Position numbers and translations under genes: made by a program. A DNA stretch of 64,000 nt from an uncultured Candidatus Melainabacteria bacterium. Lineage in GTDB: Bacteria; Cyanobacteriota; Vampirovibrionia; Gastranaerophilales; Gastranaerophilaceae. The notes below the pieces were generated by a model, which had not been told where the DNA came from, made no database searches, and saw nothing but the letters and a program-made list of their open reading frames with translations. The DNA lies in assembly GCA_934757245.1 (NCBI GenBank), contig CAKVLH010000004.1:1-64000 (forward strand). Direction: 5' to 3'. This document shows positions 28,173-36,336 of the stretch, one piece after another (position 1 is the first letter of the stretch; every line of letters begins with the position of its first letter).

Positions 28173-28415
28173 ATGGCTGAAATAGTAAATTTATTATCAA
28201 GAGTGCTTACATCAAATCCACTTGTGCAAACCGGAGCTGTTACGCAAACAAAGCGTTCTACAAATCCTTTTTCGCAATCAAGTGGAAATCCGTTTGTTTC
28301 AAGTAACCCTTTTATGAATTATGGTCAAAACAGACCTGTTGCCGGTGGATATTTCGCCGGATATTATAATAATCAGCCTAATATTGTTGGGCGCAGACTC
28401 TTTATAGAGGTATAG
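28173..28415 (+). CDS. 80-residue protein with three NPF motifs
   Basis: A short protein with an amphipathic N-terminus (EIVNLLSRVL), then a disordered Asn/Ser/Gly-rich stretch with NPF at residues 31-33, 39-41 and 45-47, and a short C-terminal RRLFIEV. AAAGGTG precedes the ATG, TTGACA lies at 28123, and a clean terminator follows, so it looks like a complete single-gene unit. No signal peptide is obvious. Its function is unknown. Confidence 0.6.
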   Translation: MAEIVNLLSRVLTSNPLVQTGAVTQTKRSTNPFSQSSGNPFVSSNPFMNYGQNRPVAGGYFAGYYNNQPNIVGRRLFIEV

Positions 28416-28450
28416 ACTCAAAAATATACCTGAATTTTACCCCAAATTTT

Positions 28451-28482
28451 AAGCCGTGTAGTAAAACACGGCCTTTTTGTTT
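28451..28482 (+). terminator. Intrinsic terminator
   Basis: GCCGTGT-agtaaa-ACACGGC followed by CTTTTTGTTTTT, 35 bp after the stop of the NPF gene. The minus-strand gene on the other side ends within a few bases. Confidence 0.9.
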
Positions 28483-28944
28483 TTAACCTAACAGATGATG
28501 CATTAAAATGGCATACAAAATACCGTAAATTGCACCGACAAAAACTTGCATTGGCGTATGCCCTAAAAGTTCTTTTAATTTTCCGCCGGCTTCTTGTAAA
28601 TCTTGTTTATACAAATCCATAATAATTTTATTCAAACAAGCTGCCTGTTTGCCTGCGGCGCGTCTTACACCTGCTGCATCATACATAACAATGAAAGCAT
28701 AGCCCAACGCAATTGCAAATTCTATAGAGCTAAATCCTTTAATTAGTCCTACAGCAGTAGAAAGTCCCATCACACCCGCAGAATGTGAACTTGGCATGCC
28801 ACCGGTTGTTGTAAACAATCTTAAATCTAAATTTCTTTTTATAATAAGATGCAAAAAACATTTAATAATCTGCGCGGTTACAATGCCTGAAAAAGCGACT
28901 AAAATGACTTCGTAGCCTGTACCGTAAATTTGTGATAAATCCAT
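28483..28944 (-). CDS. Divergent PAP2-family (DUF212) membrane protein
   Basis: A 153-residue protein with four to five membrane helices. The family motifs GGMPSSHSAGVMGL and YDAAGVRRAAGKQA are clear; they correspond to the phosphatase signature of PAP2 enzymes. Relatives are annotated as acid phosphatase/VanZ-like, and a lipid-phosphate phosphatase role is inferred. It starts at the last base of the prenyl synthase stop (TAATG overlap). Together with that neighbour it may handle isoprenoid phosphates. Confidence 0.88.
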   Translation of the reverse strand: MDLSQIYGTGYEVILVAFSGIVTAQIIKCFLHLIIKRNLDLRLFTTTGGMPSSHSAGVMGLSTAVGLIKGFSSIEFAIALGYAFIVMYDAAGVRRAAGKQAACLNKIIMDLYKQDLQEAGGKLKELLGHTPMQVFVGAIYGILYAILMHHLLG

Positions 28945-29813
28945 TAATCCCCAACCCTATTCTCTAATTTATCTAATATCTCTTTGAAAATATCAGAATT
29001 GTACTTTTCAATTATACCATAACATTCGCGAATTAGGTAGTTGAATTTGTGTTTAGCCTCTTCTAATCCGTACAATGAAACGTACGTAAGCTTTCCGGAG
29101 TTTTTATCCTTGCCAACGGTCTTGCCCAGTTCTTCAAAGGAAGAAACTTCGTCCATAATGTCGTCATAAATTTGGAATGCCAAACCAAATTTCTTTGCAA
29201 AATCATCAAATTCATTGAGAGTAGCATCATCCGCTCCGGCAACAATAGCACCGATTCTTACTGCTAATCTGAATAATACGGCAGTTTTATTCAAATGAAT
29301 AAAATCTAATGTTTCCTTCGGCGATTTAACAAGTTTTCCACCTTCAGATTCAATGTCAACTACTTGTCCTGCAATAAGCCCGTAAGCACCTGCAAATTTT
29401 GTGTATTCATGTAAAATTCTTACAATCTGTGTCATTGAAAGCAAATCTTTTGATTTTTCAATAATAAGCTGAGGAGCGAACGTTAAAAGCGCATCACCGG
29501 CTAAAACAGCGTTAGCCTCTCCGAAAACTTTATGGTTAGATGGTTTTCCGCGTCTGAAATCATCGTTATCCATGCAAGGTAAATCATCGTGTATAAGACT
29601 TTGTACGTGCAACATCTCAATTGCACAAGCAGAAGGAAGTGCTTTTTTTATATCTGCGCCTAAAATTCGAGCAGTTTCTAAACACATTACAGGTCTTAAG
29701 CGTTTCCCCGGCAACATTAGCGTATACTTCATAGCTTTAAAAATATCCTCAGGATATACGATTTGTAAATATTCGTCTAAATGTTCGTTTACTAAATTAA
29801 TTAATTCCTTCAT
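28944..29813 (-). CDS. ispA: Polyprenyl (farnesyl/geranylgeranyl) diphosphate synthase
   Basis: About 289 residues. The first aspartate-rich motif is in DDLPCMDNDDFRRG and the second in YDDIMDE; KHKVFGEA-type and GQVVDIESEG segments fit the short-chain trans-prenyl synthase family (FPP/GGPP). It joins isopentenyl diphosphate to allylic diphosphates in the cytoplasm. The ATG at 29813 follows AAGGA; a TTG two codons upstream is rejected. It overlaps the end of rsgA by 17 bp and is followed with a 1-bp overlap by DUF212, so the three form an operon. Chain length cannot be settled by eye. Confidence 0.9.
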   Translation of the reverse strand: MKELINLVNEHLDEYLQIVYPEDIFKAMKYTLMLPGKRLRPVMCLETARILGADIKKALPSACAIEMLHVQSLIHDDLPCMDNDDFRRGKPSNHKVFGEANAVLAGDALLTFAPQLIIEKSKDLLSMTQIVRILHEYTKFAGAYGLIAGQVVDIESEGGKLVKSPKETLDFIHLNKTAVLFRLAVRIGAIVAGADDATLNEFDDFAKKFGLAFQIYDDIMDEVSSFEELGKTVGKDKNSGKLTYVSLYGLEEAKHKFNYLIRECYGIIEKYNSDIFKEILDKLENRVGD

Positions 29814-30798
29814 CTTCAATGTCCTTATAAATATTTTGTTTTAATGTGTTTCTTGCGCTCTCTCTTTTGCGAGAACTAATTTTCACAGCTGTTTTATTAT
29901 GTTGTTGTTTATGAGTGCTTTCTGTCTTAACACCTTGATATTTTACGCGCTCTTTATATTCTTGAGCCTCTGCAACAAATTCGCAATAGCTTTGATAACG
30001 TGTTTCATCAATTTTATCAAAATGCTCTTTTACACAACAACCTGTTTCCGTTAAATGCAAACAATCTTGAAATTTACAATATTCTTTGTATTGCGCAATT
30101 TCAGGGAAAAGTAAGTCAACTTCGTTCGGCATTAGAAAATCAAATTTCAAATTGCTAAACCCCGGAGTGTCAACAATTCTGGAATTTTCATCAATCGGAA
30201 TTATTTCACAATGTCTTGTTGTATGCGTTCCACGTTGAGTTTTTTCACTGATTTCTTTTGTGCGCAAATTCAAATCAGGGCAAACCGCATTAATCAAACT
30301 TGATTTTCCAACACCTGATGAACCGCAAAGTACAGAGGTTTTTCCAGATAAAATTTCTTTAAACTCTTCTATTCCAAATCCTTCTAAAGCTGAAGTGAAT
30401 AAAATATCGTAACCAAGAGGTTGATAAATTGAAAAAACTTTTTCTATCGTTTTGTCGTCATTTGAAAGGTCGTTTTTGTTGAAACAAAGAACAGCTTCAA
30501 GATTATGATATTTGGCAAAACTGATATATCTGTTCAATTGAGTAAAATTCAATTCAGGCTCTTTAACAGCAGAAATAATAATTACTCTATCAATGTTTGC
30601 AACAGTTGGACGGGTGATATAGTTTTTTCGTGGCAAGATTCTTTCGATAGCACCATTGTTAAACTCGACAAAATCACCCACGAAAATTCTTTGCTTTTGT
30701 TTTTTTAAAACTTCGCGAATTTTGCACTCATATTCTTGCCCATTAGAGTTCACATAGTAAAAATCTGAATGTATTTTAAAAATCTGACCATTTGCCAT
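29797..30798 (-). CDS. rsgA: Small ribosomal subunit GTPase RsgA
   Basis: A 333-residue circularly permuted GTPase. An N-terminal OB domain is followed by G4 FNKNDL (about 106-111), then the P-loop CGSSGVGKSSLIN (Lys165), G3 DTPGF and a C-terminal zinc site CKFQDCLHLTETGCCVKEH. It helps late maturation of the 30S subunit. The last 40 residues are a basic tail (KISSRKRESARN), longer than in E. coli. First gene of an operon with the prenyl synthase. Confidence 0.95.
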   Translation of the reverse strand: MANGQIFKIHSDFYYVNSNGQEYECKIREVLKKQKQRIFVGDFVEFNNGAIERILPRKNYITRPTVANIDRVIIISAVKEPELNFTQLNRYISFAKYHNLEAVLCFNKNDLSNDDKTIEKVFSIYQPLGYDILFTSALEGFGIEEFKEILSGKTSVLCGSSGVGKSSLINAVCPDLNLRTKEISEKTQRGTHTTRHCEIIPIDENSRIVDTPGFSNLKFDFLMPNEVDLLFPEIAQYKEYCKFQDCLHLTETGCCVKEHFDKIDETRYQSYCEFVAEAQEYKERVKYQGVKTESTHKQQHNKTAVKISSRKRESARNTLKQNIYKDIEDEGIN

Positions 30799-30892
30799 AG
30801 TTTGATTTTACCATGAGTAAAACAGTTTTTTACAGAAACGTAAAGAAAAATAAAGCAATTTGCAGAATTAAAACAAGCCTCTATGATTGAAT

Positions 30893-32068
30893 CTATATTT
30901 TTTGCAAATACAATTTTAAATCAGCTACTCGCGTATCAACTGCAAGAATTACATCTTTCATCTGTAAATCCAGTCGTTTTGCGCCTTTAAAACACGTATG
31001 AAAGAATAAAATCGTAGAAGTCGCCTTAACTAAATCATCCTTCATTTGTTTTATCTTAGCGTAAATTGTCGGGTCAACAATTTCTTTATTTTCACAAAGA
31101 GCTGTAAAAATATCTCCGAACCACCATTGAACTTCCTCTACATTATTAGCCTTCAAACCTTTTTCAGCTTTTTTTAGATAAGTGGAAATTAACGAATAAA
31201 CTTCAACCAATTTTTGTTTTTTTTGTGGCAAAAATTTCTTAAAGTAAGCCATTGTTTGTTCATAACCAACATTTATCAAATTGCGTCTGGCATCTTTGTT
31301 TAAATTAAAATCTGCAAAAAATACATCACCCGTATCAATTCTTACACAATCGTAACGGTCATTTGAACCAAACATTTCGGTTACAAAATCCGTAGCAACA
31401 TCCGTTACACAGCTGTAAATTGTATTAATAAAGGAAATCGGGTTTGCTTCATCCTTGCTGTAATCGCCTTCCAAACGGAATTCCAAGATTCGGCTTTCTG
31501 AATTATCTAAATTTTCAGACAATTTCCACATAGGAGACGCCTTCTGCAAGTCTCCGTCTACAAGAAAAGAATCCTCATATTTATAAGGTGCCATAAGCCC
31601 TGGCATGCTGGAAGAAATTTTGATTGCTTGTGCAATTTCAAATTTTGGTGTAACATTTTTGGAAAATTCTTGAGAAGCAAACTTCGTCAAGTTTGTAGTT
31701 ATAATAATCAGCTTCTTTTCTAAATCTTCAAAATTAATATTACGTCCTCGCACATTTTCGACTTTTTTAGACAAAAGCTCATTCAACCAATCTTGAAAAA
31801 TCTCACCTTTAGATAGAGCAAAAGCCTTACCGAAGCCCAAATGAATATCTTTAAAGAGGTCAAAATTAACCTTCATAAAAATATTTTCTAATTCATAAGA
31901 CTTATAACCACAAGCAACAAGAGAAGCTATAACAGAACCAACTGAAGAACCGCCAATTATATCATATTCAATTCCAAGCTCTTCCAACGCTCTAATTGTT
32001 CCAATATACGCCATTCCTCGAATTGCGCCACCGCCAAATAAACAAGTATATTTTAAAGGATTAGTCAT
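30893..32068 (-). CDS. Patatin-like phospholipase
   Basis: A 391-residue protein. The oxyanion loop GGGAIRGMAY is followed by the nucleophile elbow GGSSVGS (Ser42), with the catalytic Asp171 in LVDGDLQ. No signal peptide is seen, so it is probably cytoplasmic or associated with the membrane. Patatins cut acyl chains from lipids. The C-terminal 150 residues are helical and not part of the core domain. Its start overlaps the stop of the membrane protein upstream by 8 bp. Confidence 0.9.
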   Translation of the reverse strand: MTNPLKYTCLFGGGAIRGMAYIGTIRALEELGIEYDIIGGSSVGSVIASLVACGYKSYELENIFMKVNFDLFKDIHLGFGKAFALSKGEIFQDWLNELLSKKVENVRGRNINFEDLEKKLIIITTNLTKFASQEFSKNVTPKFEIAQAIKISSSMPGLMAPYKYEDSFLVDGDLQKASPMWKLSENLDNSESRILEFRLEGDYSKDEANPISFINTIYSCVTDVATDFVTEMFGSNDRYDCVRIDTGDVFFADFNLNKDARRNLINVGYEQTMAYFKKFLPQKKQKLVEVYSLISTYLKKAEKGLKANNVEEVQWWFGDIFTALCENKEIVDPTIYAKIKQMKDDLVKATSTILFFHTCFKGAKRLDLQMKDVILAVDTRVADLKLYLQKI

Positions 32069-33638
32069 TAGCTCCTGCCTTTGTTTTTACTTCTTCTGAT
32101 TTTTTATTATACATTTTTAAATGTTTTCCAAAAGTTTTACCACAAAACATTGTTCTTTTATAATAATCAATTCCGTATTCCGGTTCAAGATATGATTTTT
32201 TTACATTTTCTTTTTTTACATAGATTGCACAAATTCGTCCATCAAAAATATGTACCCAATTTGGGTCTTTATCAAGGATTTCACAAATCGCAACATCTTT
32301 ATTAGGCATAAGAATTTCTGTCGGATAATTATTTAAAATATCCTGCCAATTATCTTCTGCGAGCCAAAAATCCCTAAGCATTAGGAATTCTTTATCATTA
32401 TAAACTTCTTCATACCTTCCATCCATAAAAATTAAATTATTCGGATAAAGTTTGTAAGAAACATAGCTTCCAAGTCCAAATGGAACAACAATATTACCTT
32501 TGATGTTATTAATCATTAGAAATTCTGTTTCATAAAGCGGATATTTATATAAATCACATCTTGGATACATTGGTGAAGAAAATGGAACAGCTAAAAGCGT
32601 ACAAACTAAAACGGCAGGATAAAGCGCTTTTTCCAAAATTTTCAATAAATTTTTGCAAGGAATTTTTAGACGTACAACAAATTTCTTCAATCTAAGAATT
32701 AGCACCATAATATCACTATAGCAAAGAGATACTGAGACAATCAGAGTTAGTGAAAGCAATTTAACATGTGCTAAACCTGAATAAAGAGTTACCGCTAAAA
32801 CTATAGTTTTAGTTATATCAATTTTCTTTTTTCCAATCAAACTTACACCAAAAGCGAATATTCCATAAAGGCTTGGTAGCAAATAGTACCAGAAATGGCG
32901 TGCTGCCAAGAAGCTCCACCATTCAACAATATATTTTCTATGCATTGTTGTAGCAGATAGCAAAAATCCTAAATATTTATATCCATAAGGATTTACGATT
33001 AACAGCGGTGTTGAAATTGCAAGCAAAGCGAAATACTTTTTCCAAGGCTTTTTGCTTAAAATCATCCCTATCATATACATAAATATCAAACCTAAACCTG
33101 ATACAACTCCACCATGAAGATTATTCCAAATAATCACAGCAGGCGGAATTATCCAAATCGCGTTAGTTGCATAATTTTTTCTTAATTTTTCCATTAGGTA
33201 TAGGAATAAGCTAAAGAAGAAAAAACTAAACAAATGGCAACGAATACCTGAAGAATTAACGTGATAAAACAAAGCTAAAAATACGGTTATGAATAGTAAT
33301 GACGTAGGATATTTCGGTTTTTGGAACTTTTGAGTTTTGATTACAAAAATTGAAGTTCCGAACATCAGAATTGTTTGAAGAAAAATCGTTCCAAATGCGC
33401 CAAAGTATTTTAAAAATAAATAAAATACAACGCCTGATCCCCATTCATGGTCATACCAAGGATGAGTCGGCGTGTATGACAAGAAGTCTTTGAAAGGTAA
33501 AATACCTTGTTCAATAAAGCGTTCACCGACGATTAAACGCGCGAAAAAGTCGTAATCGTAGTTTACGGAAAGACAAGAAAGTGTAAGACAGATTAGAAAA
33601 ATTATTGTGAATAATAATATTTGTTTTTTTTGAATCAT
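32061..33638 (-). CDS. Polytopic membrane protein, glycosyltransferase-like
   Basis: About 525 residues with 10-12 membrane helices and a C-terminal soluble part of about 130 residues. An early periplasmic loop holds DYDFFARLIVGERF and HPWYDHEWG, in the position where GT-C enzymes carry acidic catalytic residues, so a lipid-linked sugar transferase is possible. The ATG at 33638 is used. The purine-rich stretch before it (GAGGGGGAAA on the minus strand) is part of a GC-rich repeat and seems to serve as ribosome binding site. It overlaps the patatin gene. Confidence 0.7.
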   Translation of the reverse strand: MIQKKQILLFTIIFLICLTLSCLSVNYDYDFFARLIVGERFIEQGILPFKDFLSYTPTHPWYDHEWGSGVVFYLFLKYFGAFGTIFLQTILMFGTSIFVIKTQKFQKPKYPTSLLFITVFLALFYHVNSSGIRCHLFSFFFFSLFLYLMEKLRKNYATNAIWIIPPAVIIWNNLHGGVVSGLGLIFMYMIGMILSKKPWKKYFALLAISTPLLIVNPYGYKYLGFLLSATTMHRKYIVEWWSFLAARHFWYYLLPSLYGIFAFGVSLIGKKKIDITKTIVLAVTLYSGLAHVKLLSLTLIVSVSLCYSDIMVLILRLKKFVVRLKIPCKNLLKILEKALYPAVLVCTLLAVPFSSPMYPRCDLYKYPLYETEFLMINNIKGNIVVPFGLGSYVSYKLYPNNLIFMDGRYEEVYNDKEFLMLRDFWLAEDNWQDILNNYPTEILMPNKDVAICEILDKDPNWVHIFDGRICAIYVKKENVKKSYLEPEYGIDYYKRTMFCGKTFGKHLKMYNKKSEEVKTKAGAND

Positions 33639-33693
33639 TTTCCCCCTCACCCTTTCCCTCTCCCACAAGGGGCGAGGGGATGTGCTTGCGATG
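33639..33693. repeat. GC-rich palindromic repeat abutting a start codon
   Basis: CCCCCTCACCCTTTCCCTCT, then ACAAGGGGCGAGGGGATGTG and CTTGCGATG. Same family as 14,787, 34,222 and 43,085. One end lies directly at the ATG of the membrane protein. Confidence 0.7.
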
Positions 33694-33744
33694 TTTACTA
33701 AATTTAACAGTAGTCCCCACCTTTATATTATTAAAAACTACGTT

Positions 33745-34113
33745 CTAATAAATATCAAAAAAATCATATAGTAACTTTTTTTGTTTTCTTGTTAATAACA
33801 TTTGTTTAACTTTCCCATTTATTTTAAATTCAAATACCAAAGTAAAATATGAACCATGAAATTTGAAATCATCAAACTTCTTATCTAAAATATATTCTTT
33901 GTCACATTCGGATATAACAATAAATTCTGGGTAAAAATCCATGTCAATCTTTTTTCCTCGAATTGGAATTGTATTTATACACTCCATTCCTGAAAAATGA
34001 AACAATGGTATTCCATACTTCTGTACAATTCTTTTCTTTGGTTTGCGATACAGATATACCATTGCACAAAAAGCTATTATCCACAAAGCTATAACTGAAA
34101 TAAAGGTATTCAT
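33745..34113 (-). CDS. Small membrane-anchored hypothetical protein
   Basis: About 122 residues. One N-terminal helix (ISVIALWIIAFCAMVYLY) is followed by basic residues and a soluble beta-rich domain of about 90 residues. GGAG lies eight bases before the ATG at 34113. The family is not recognised; it may be a PH-like domain judging by strand pattern, but this is weak. Confidence 0.6.
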   Translation of the reverse strand: MNTFISVIALWIIAFCAMVYLYRKPKKRIVQKYGIPLFHFSGMECINTIPIRGKKIDMDFYPEFIVISECDKEYILDKKFDDFKFHGSYFTLVFEFKINGKVKQMLLTRKQKKLLYDFFDIY

Positions 34114-34487
34114 ACATGAATCTCCAATAAAAGAAAACATAGTCTTTTGATATATTGTAACATGAAGATGAAATATATTAAAAAGATGGGAATCGTTATC
34201 ACTTTTCCCATCCTACATAACTTGGAGAGGGAATACGCTTGCGATGCTCGATTAAAGCTGATTTTGTGGATTGCTTCGTCGCTAATTTTAGATGTTGCTC
34301 CTCGCAATGACTTGGCGTCAGACCTTCAAGTGTACTGTCATTGCGAGGGCGTTTAGCCCGTGGCAATCCATTTTAAGCAGGTTATATTTACCCATTTATA
34401 CTTCAATTATTTTAACATAAATACACCTACATATTTTTAATTACTTTTTTTATGCTAAAATAATTAACGAGTTTAGGAGATTAGAGT
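34114..34487. other. Spacer with composite repeats before the LeuC-type gene
   Basis: No gene is seen. From 34222 to 34371 there is a chain of repeat pieces: GAGAGGGAATACGCTTGCGA, GATTGCTTCGTCGC, GACTTGGCGTCAGAC (also present inverted at 56021-56035) and CATTGCGAGG ... GTGGCAATCC. TATGCTAAAAT at 34451-34461 is a likely extended -10 for the gene starting at 34488, with TTTAGGAG as its ribosome binding site. Confidence 0.6.
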
Positions 34488-35729
34488 ATGGGATTAACAT
34501 TAGTAGAAAAGATTATTTCAGAACACGCAGGCAAACAAGTACACGCCGGAGAATTAGTTATTTCAAAAGTTGATGTATCCGCAGTTCAAGACGGAACTGG
34601 CCCTTTAACGGTTCAAGAATTTAAAAAACTTGGTAAATCTAAACTAAATAATCCCGAGAGAACTATATTATTCATTGACCACGCTTCACCAAGTCCGAGA
34701 AAAGAGCTTTCTAACACACACATGGTGCTTAGAGAGTTCCATAAGGAATATGGCGCTGTACTTTCAGATGTTGGCGCAGGTGTTTGCCACCAAAGATTAA
34801 TTGAAACTTTTGTAAACCCCGGTGAAGTTTTAGTTGGTGCCGATTCTCATACTTGTACGTCAGGTGCTTTGGGTGCGTTTGCAACAGGCATGGGTTCTAC
34901 CGACATTGCAGTTGCGATGGCTCTTGGCAAAACTTGGTTGAAAGTTCCTGCAACATTCAAAATCATTGTAACAGGAAAATTCAAAGAAGGTATTTGTTCA
35001 AAAGATTTAATGCTTCACCTTATCGGCATGATTGGCGCAGACGGGGCAACTTATAAGGCATTGGAATTTACAGGTGACACAATTGATAATATGACAATGT
35101 CAGAAAGATTTACGCTTGCTAATATGGCAGTAGAAGCAGGTGCAAAATGCGGTTTGTTTATCGCAGACGATAAAACAAAAGAATTCTTAAAAGAACGCGG
35201 TAGAGAAGATAAATTCAGACAAATATTACCTGATTCAGACGCCGTTTATGAAAAAGTTATTAATATTAACGCAGAAGATGTGCCACATACGGTTTCTTGC
35301 CCACACACAGTTGATAACACAAAACGCGTAGAAGAACTAAAGGATGTTAAAGTTGACCAAGTTTATGTAGGAACTTGTACTAACGGCAGAATTGAAGATT
35401 TGAGAGTTGTTGCCAATATTTTGAAAGGTAAAACCGTTCATCCTGATGTTAGAATGTTAATTTCTCCGGCTTCTAAAGATGTATTTAAACAAGCTTTAAA
35501 AGAAGGTTTGATTGATATTTTTGTAGAAGCAAACGCAGCGATTTTAGCACCCGGTTGTGGCCCTTGTGTTGGTGTTCATGCCGGAATCTTGGGCGACGGT
35601 GAAGTTTGCTTAGCAACACAAAACAGAAACTTCCAAGGCAGAATGGGAAATACAAAAGGATTTATCTACTTGGCATCTCCTTATGTAGCAGCGTATACGG
35701 CTTTGAGAGGATATATTTCAGCAGAATAA
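34488..35729 (+). CDS. LeuC/homoaconitase-type hydro-lyase, large subunit
   Basis: A 413-residue member of the aconitase superfamily (isopropylmalate dehydratase large-subunit group). [4Fe-4S] cysteines are in CTNGRIEDL and PGCGPCVGVHAG, with substrate-site motifs DHASPSP, GADSHTCTSGALGAFATGMG and NRNFQGRMG. It would isomerise 3-isopropylmalate or a homologous tricarboxylic acid. A small subunit (LeuD) is required but is not adjacent: the next gene is a membrane protein. LeuC, homoaconitase and 2,3-dimethylmalate-type enzymes are hard to tell apart, so no symbol is given. Confidence 0.88.
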   Translation: MGLTLVEKIISEHAGKQVHAGELVISKVDVSAVQDGTGPLTVQEFKKLGKSKLNNPERTILFIDHASPSPRKELSNTHMVLREFHKEYGAVLSDVGAGVCHQRLIETFVNPGEVLVGADSHTCTSGALGAFATGMGSTDIAVAMALGKTWLKVPATFKIIVTGKFKEGICSKDLMLHLIGMIGADGATYKALEFTGDTIDNMTMSERFTLANMAVEAGAKCGLFIADDKTKEFLKERGREDKFRQILPDSDAVYEKVININAEDVPHTVSCPHTVDNTKRVEELKDVKVDQVYVGTCTNGRIEDLRVVANILKGKTVHPDVRMLISPASKDVFKQALKEGLIDIFVEANAAILAPGCGPCVGVHAGILGDGEVCLATQNRNFQGRMGNTKGFIYLASPYVAAYTALRGYISAE

Positions 35730-35735
35730 AGTATT

Positions 35736-35775
35736 TTCCCCCGCCCCTTGAGGGAGGGGGTTAGGGGGTGGGGTT
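35736..35775. repeat. 40-bp GC-rich repeat, intergenic copy
   Basis: Matches 12251-12290 (inside the M20 peptidase gene) at 39 of 40 bases. It lies between the LeuC-type gene and the membrane-protein gene, ending seven bases before the ATG of the latter. Confidence 0.85.
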
Positions 35776-35781
35776 AAAACT

Positions 35782-36267
35782 ATGAACTTACTACTTTTAA
35801 AACAATTATCAATCCTAAGCGCTTTTGCAGGCGTTATTTTAGGACTCATAACAATCGTACCATACATAAGCTTTTTAAGCTTTATGATTTTAATATTATG
35901 CTTGTCCGCATTCGTACTTGCATACCTTAAACAAAACGAATTAATTGGCATTATTAGCGTAAGAGAAGGTTGTATATTTGGAGCTGTTATCGGTTTTGTA
36001 TCATTTATAGCATTTTCAGTAGTTTACACACCAATTAGTATGCTTTTAGGATGGCTTATACCTTCTTATACACAAGGTTTTTTAAGATTTTTTATGGGAA
36101 GCTTCGGTTCTTTTATCGTAATGCTTCTTCTTATGATTCTTATGGCCGGTATAAGCGCATTGTTTAACGGATTTGCAGGACTTGTAACAGCTTATGTTTA
36201 CGAACTTATTACAGGTATCAAAAAAGAAAATAATCAAAATACAAGCGTCGATTTTGAAATTAAATAA
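35782..36267 (+). CDS. Four-helix membrane protein
   Basis: A 161-residue hydrophobic protein with four membrane helices (about 8-30, 32-50, 63-88 and 108-145) and a short charged C-terminus. The only purine-rich sequence before the ATG belongs to the repeat at 35736-35775. Resembles DUF-type small integral membrane proteins with no known role. It may be co-transcribed with the LeuC-type gene. Confidence 0.65.
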   Translation: MNLLLLKQLSILSAFAGVILGLITIVPYISFLSFMILILCLSAFVLAYLKQNELIGIISVREGCIFGAVIGFVSFIAFSVVYTPISMLLGWLIPSYTQGFLRFFMGSFGSFIVMLLLMILMAGISALFNGFAGLVTAYVYELITGIKKENNQNTSVDFEIK

Positions 36268-36268
36268 A

Positions 36269-36293
36269 GTTATTGGTGCAATAAATTGCACCC
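36269..36293. repeat. Short hairpin repeat GGTGCAAT/ATTGCACC
   Basis: GGTGCAAT-aa-ATTGCACC followed by CTACA lies just after the stop of the membrane protein. A relative, GGTGCAATTTTTTGCACC, lies at 37615-37632. Both may act as weak terminators. Confidence 0.55.
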
Positions 36294-36336
36294 TACATTC
36301 ACTATACGAATGGCAAAACAAACCAAGGAGAAAACA

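Noticed and set aside
33523..33720. A 65-residue minus-strand protein with SPLVGEGKGEGE
   Set aside because: It reads through the GC-rich repeat and overlaps the real membrane protein in another frame.
35718..35951. A 77-residue protein containing TPPPNPLPQGAGE
   Set aside because: It is a reading of the 40-bp repeat and of the antisense strand of the membrane protein gene; no ribosome binding site.
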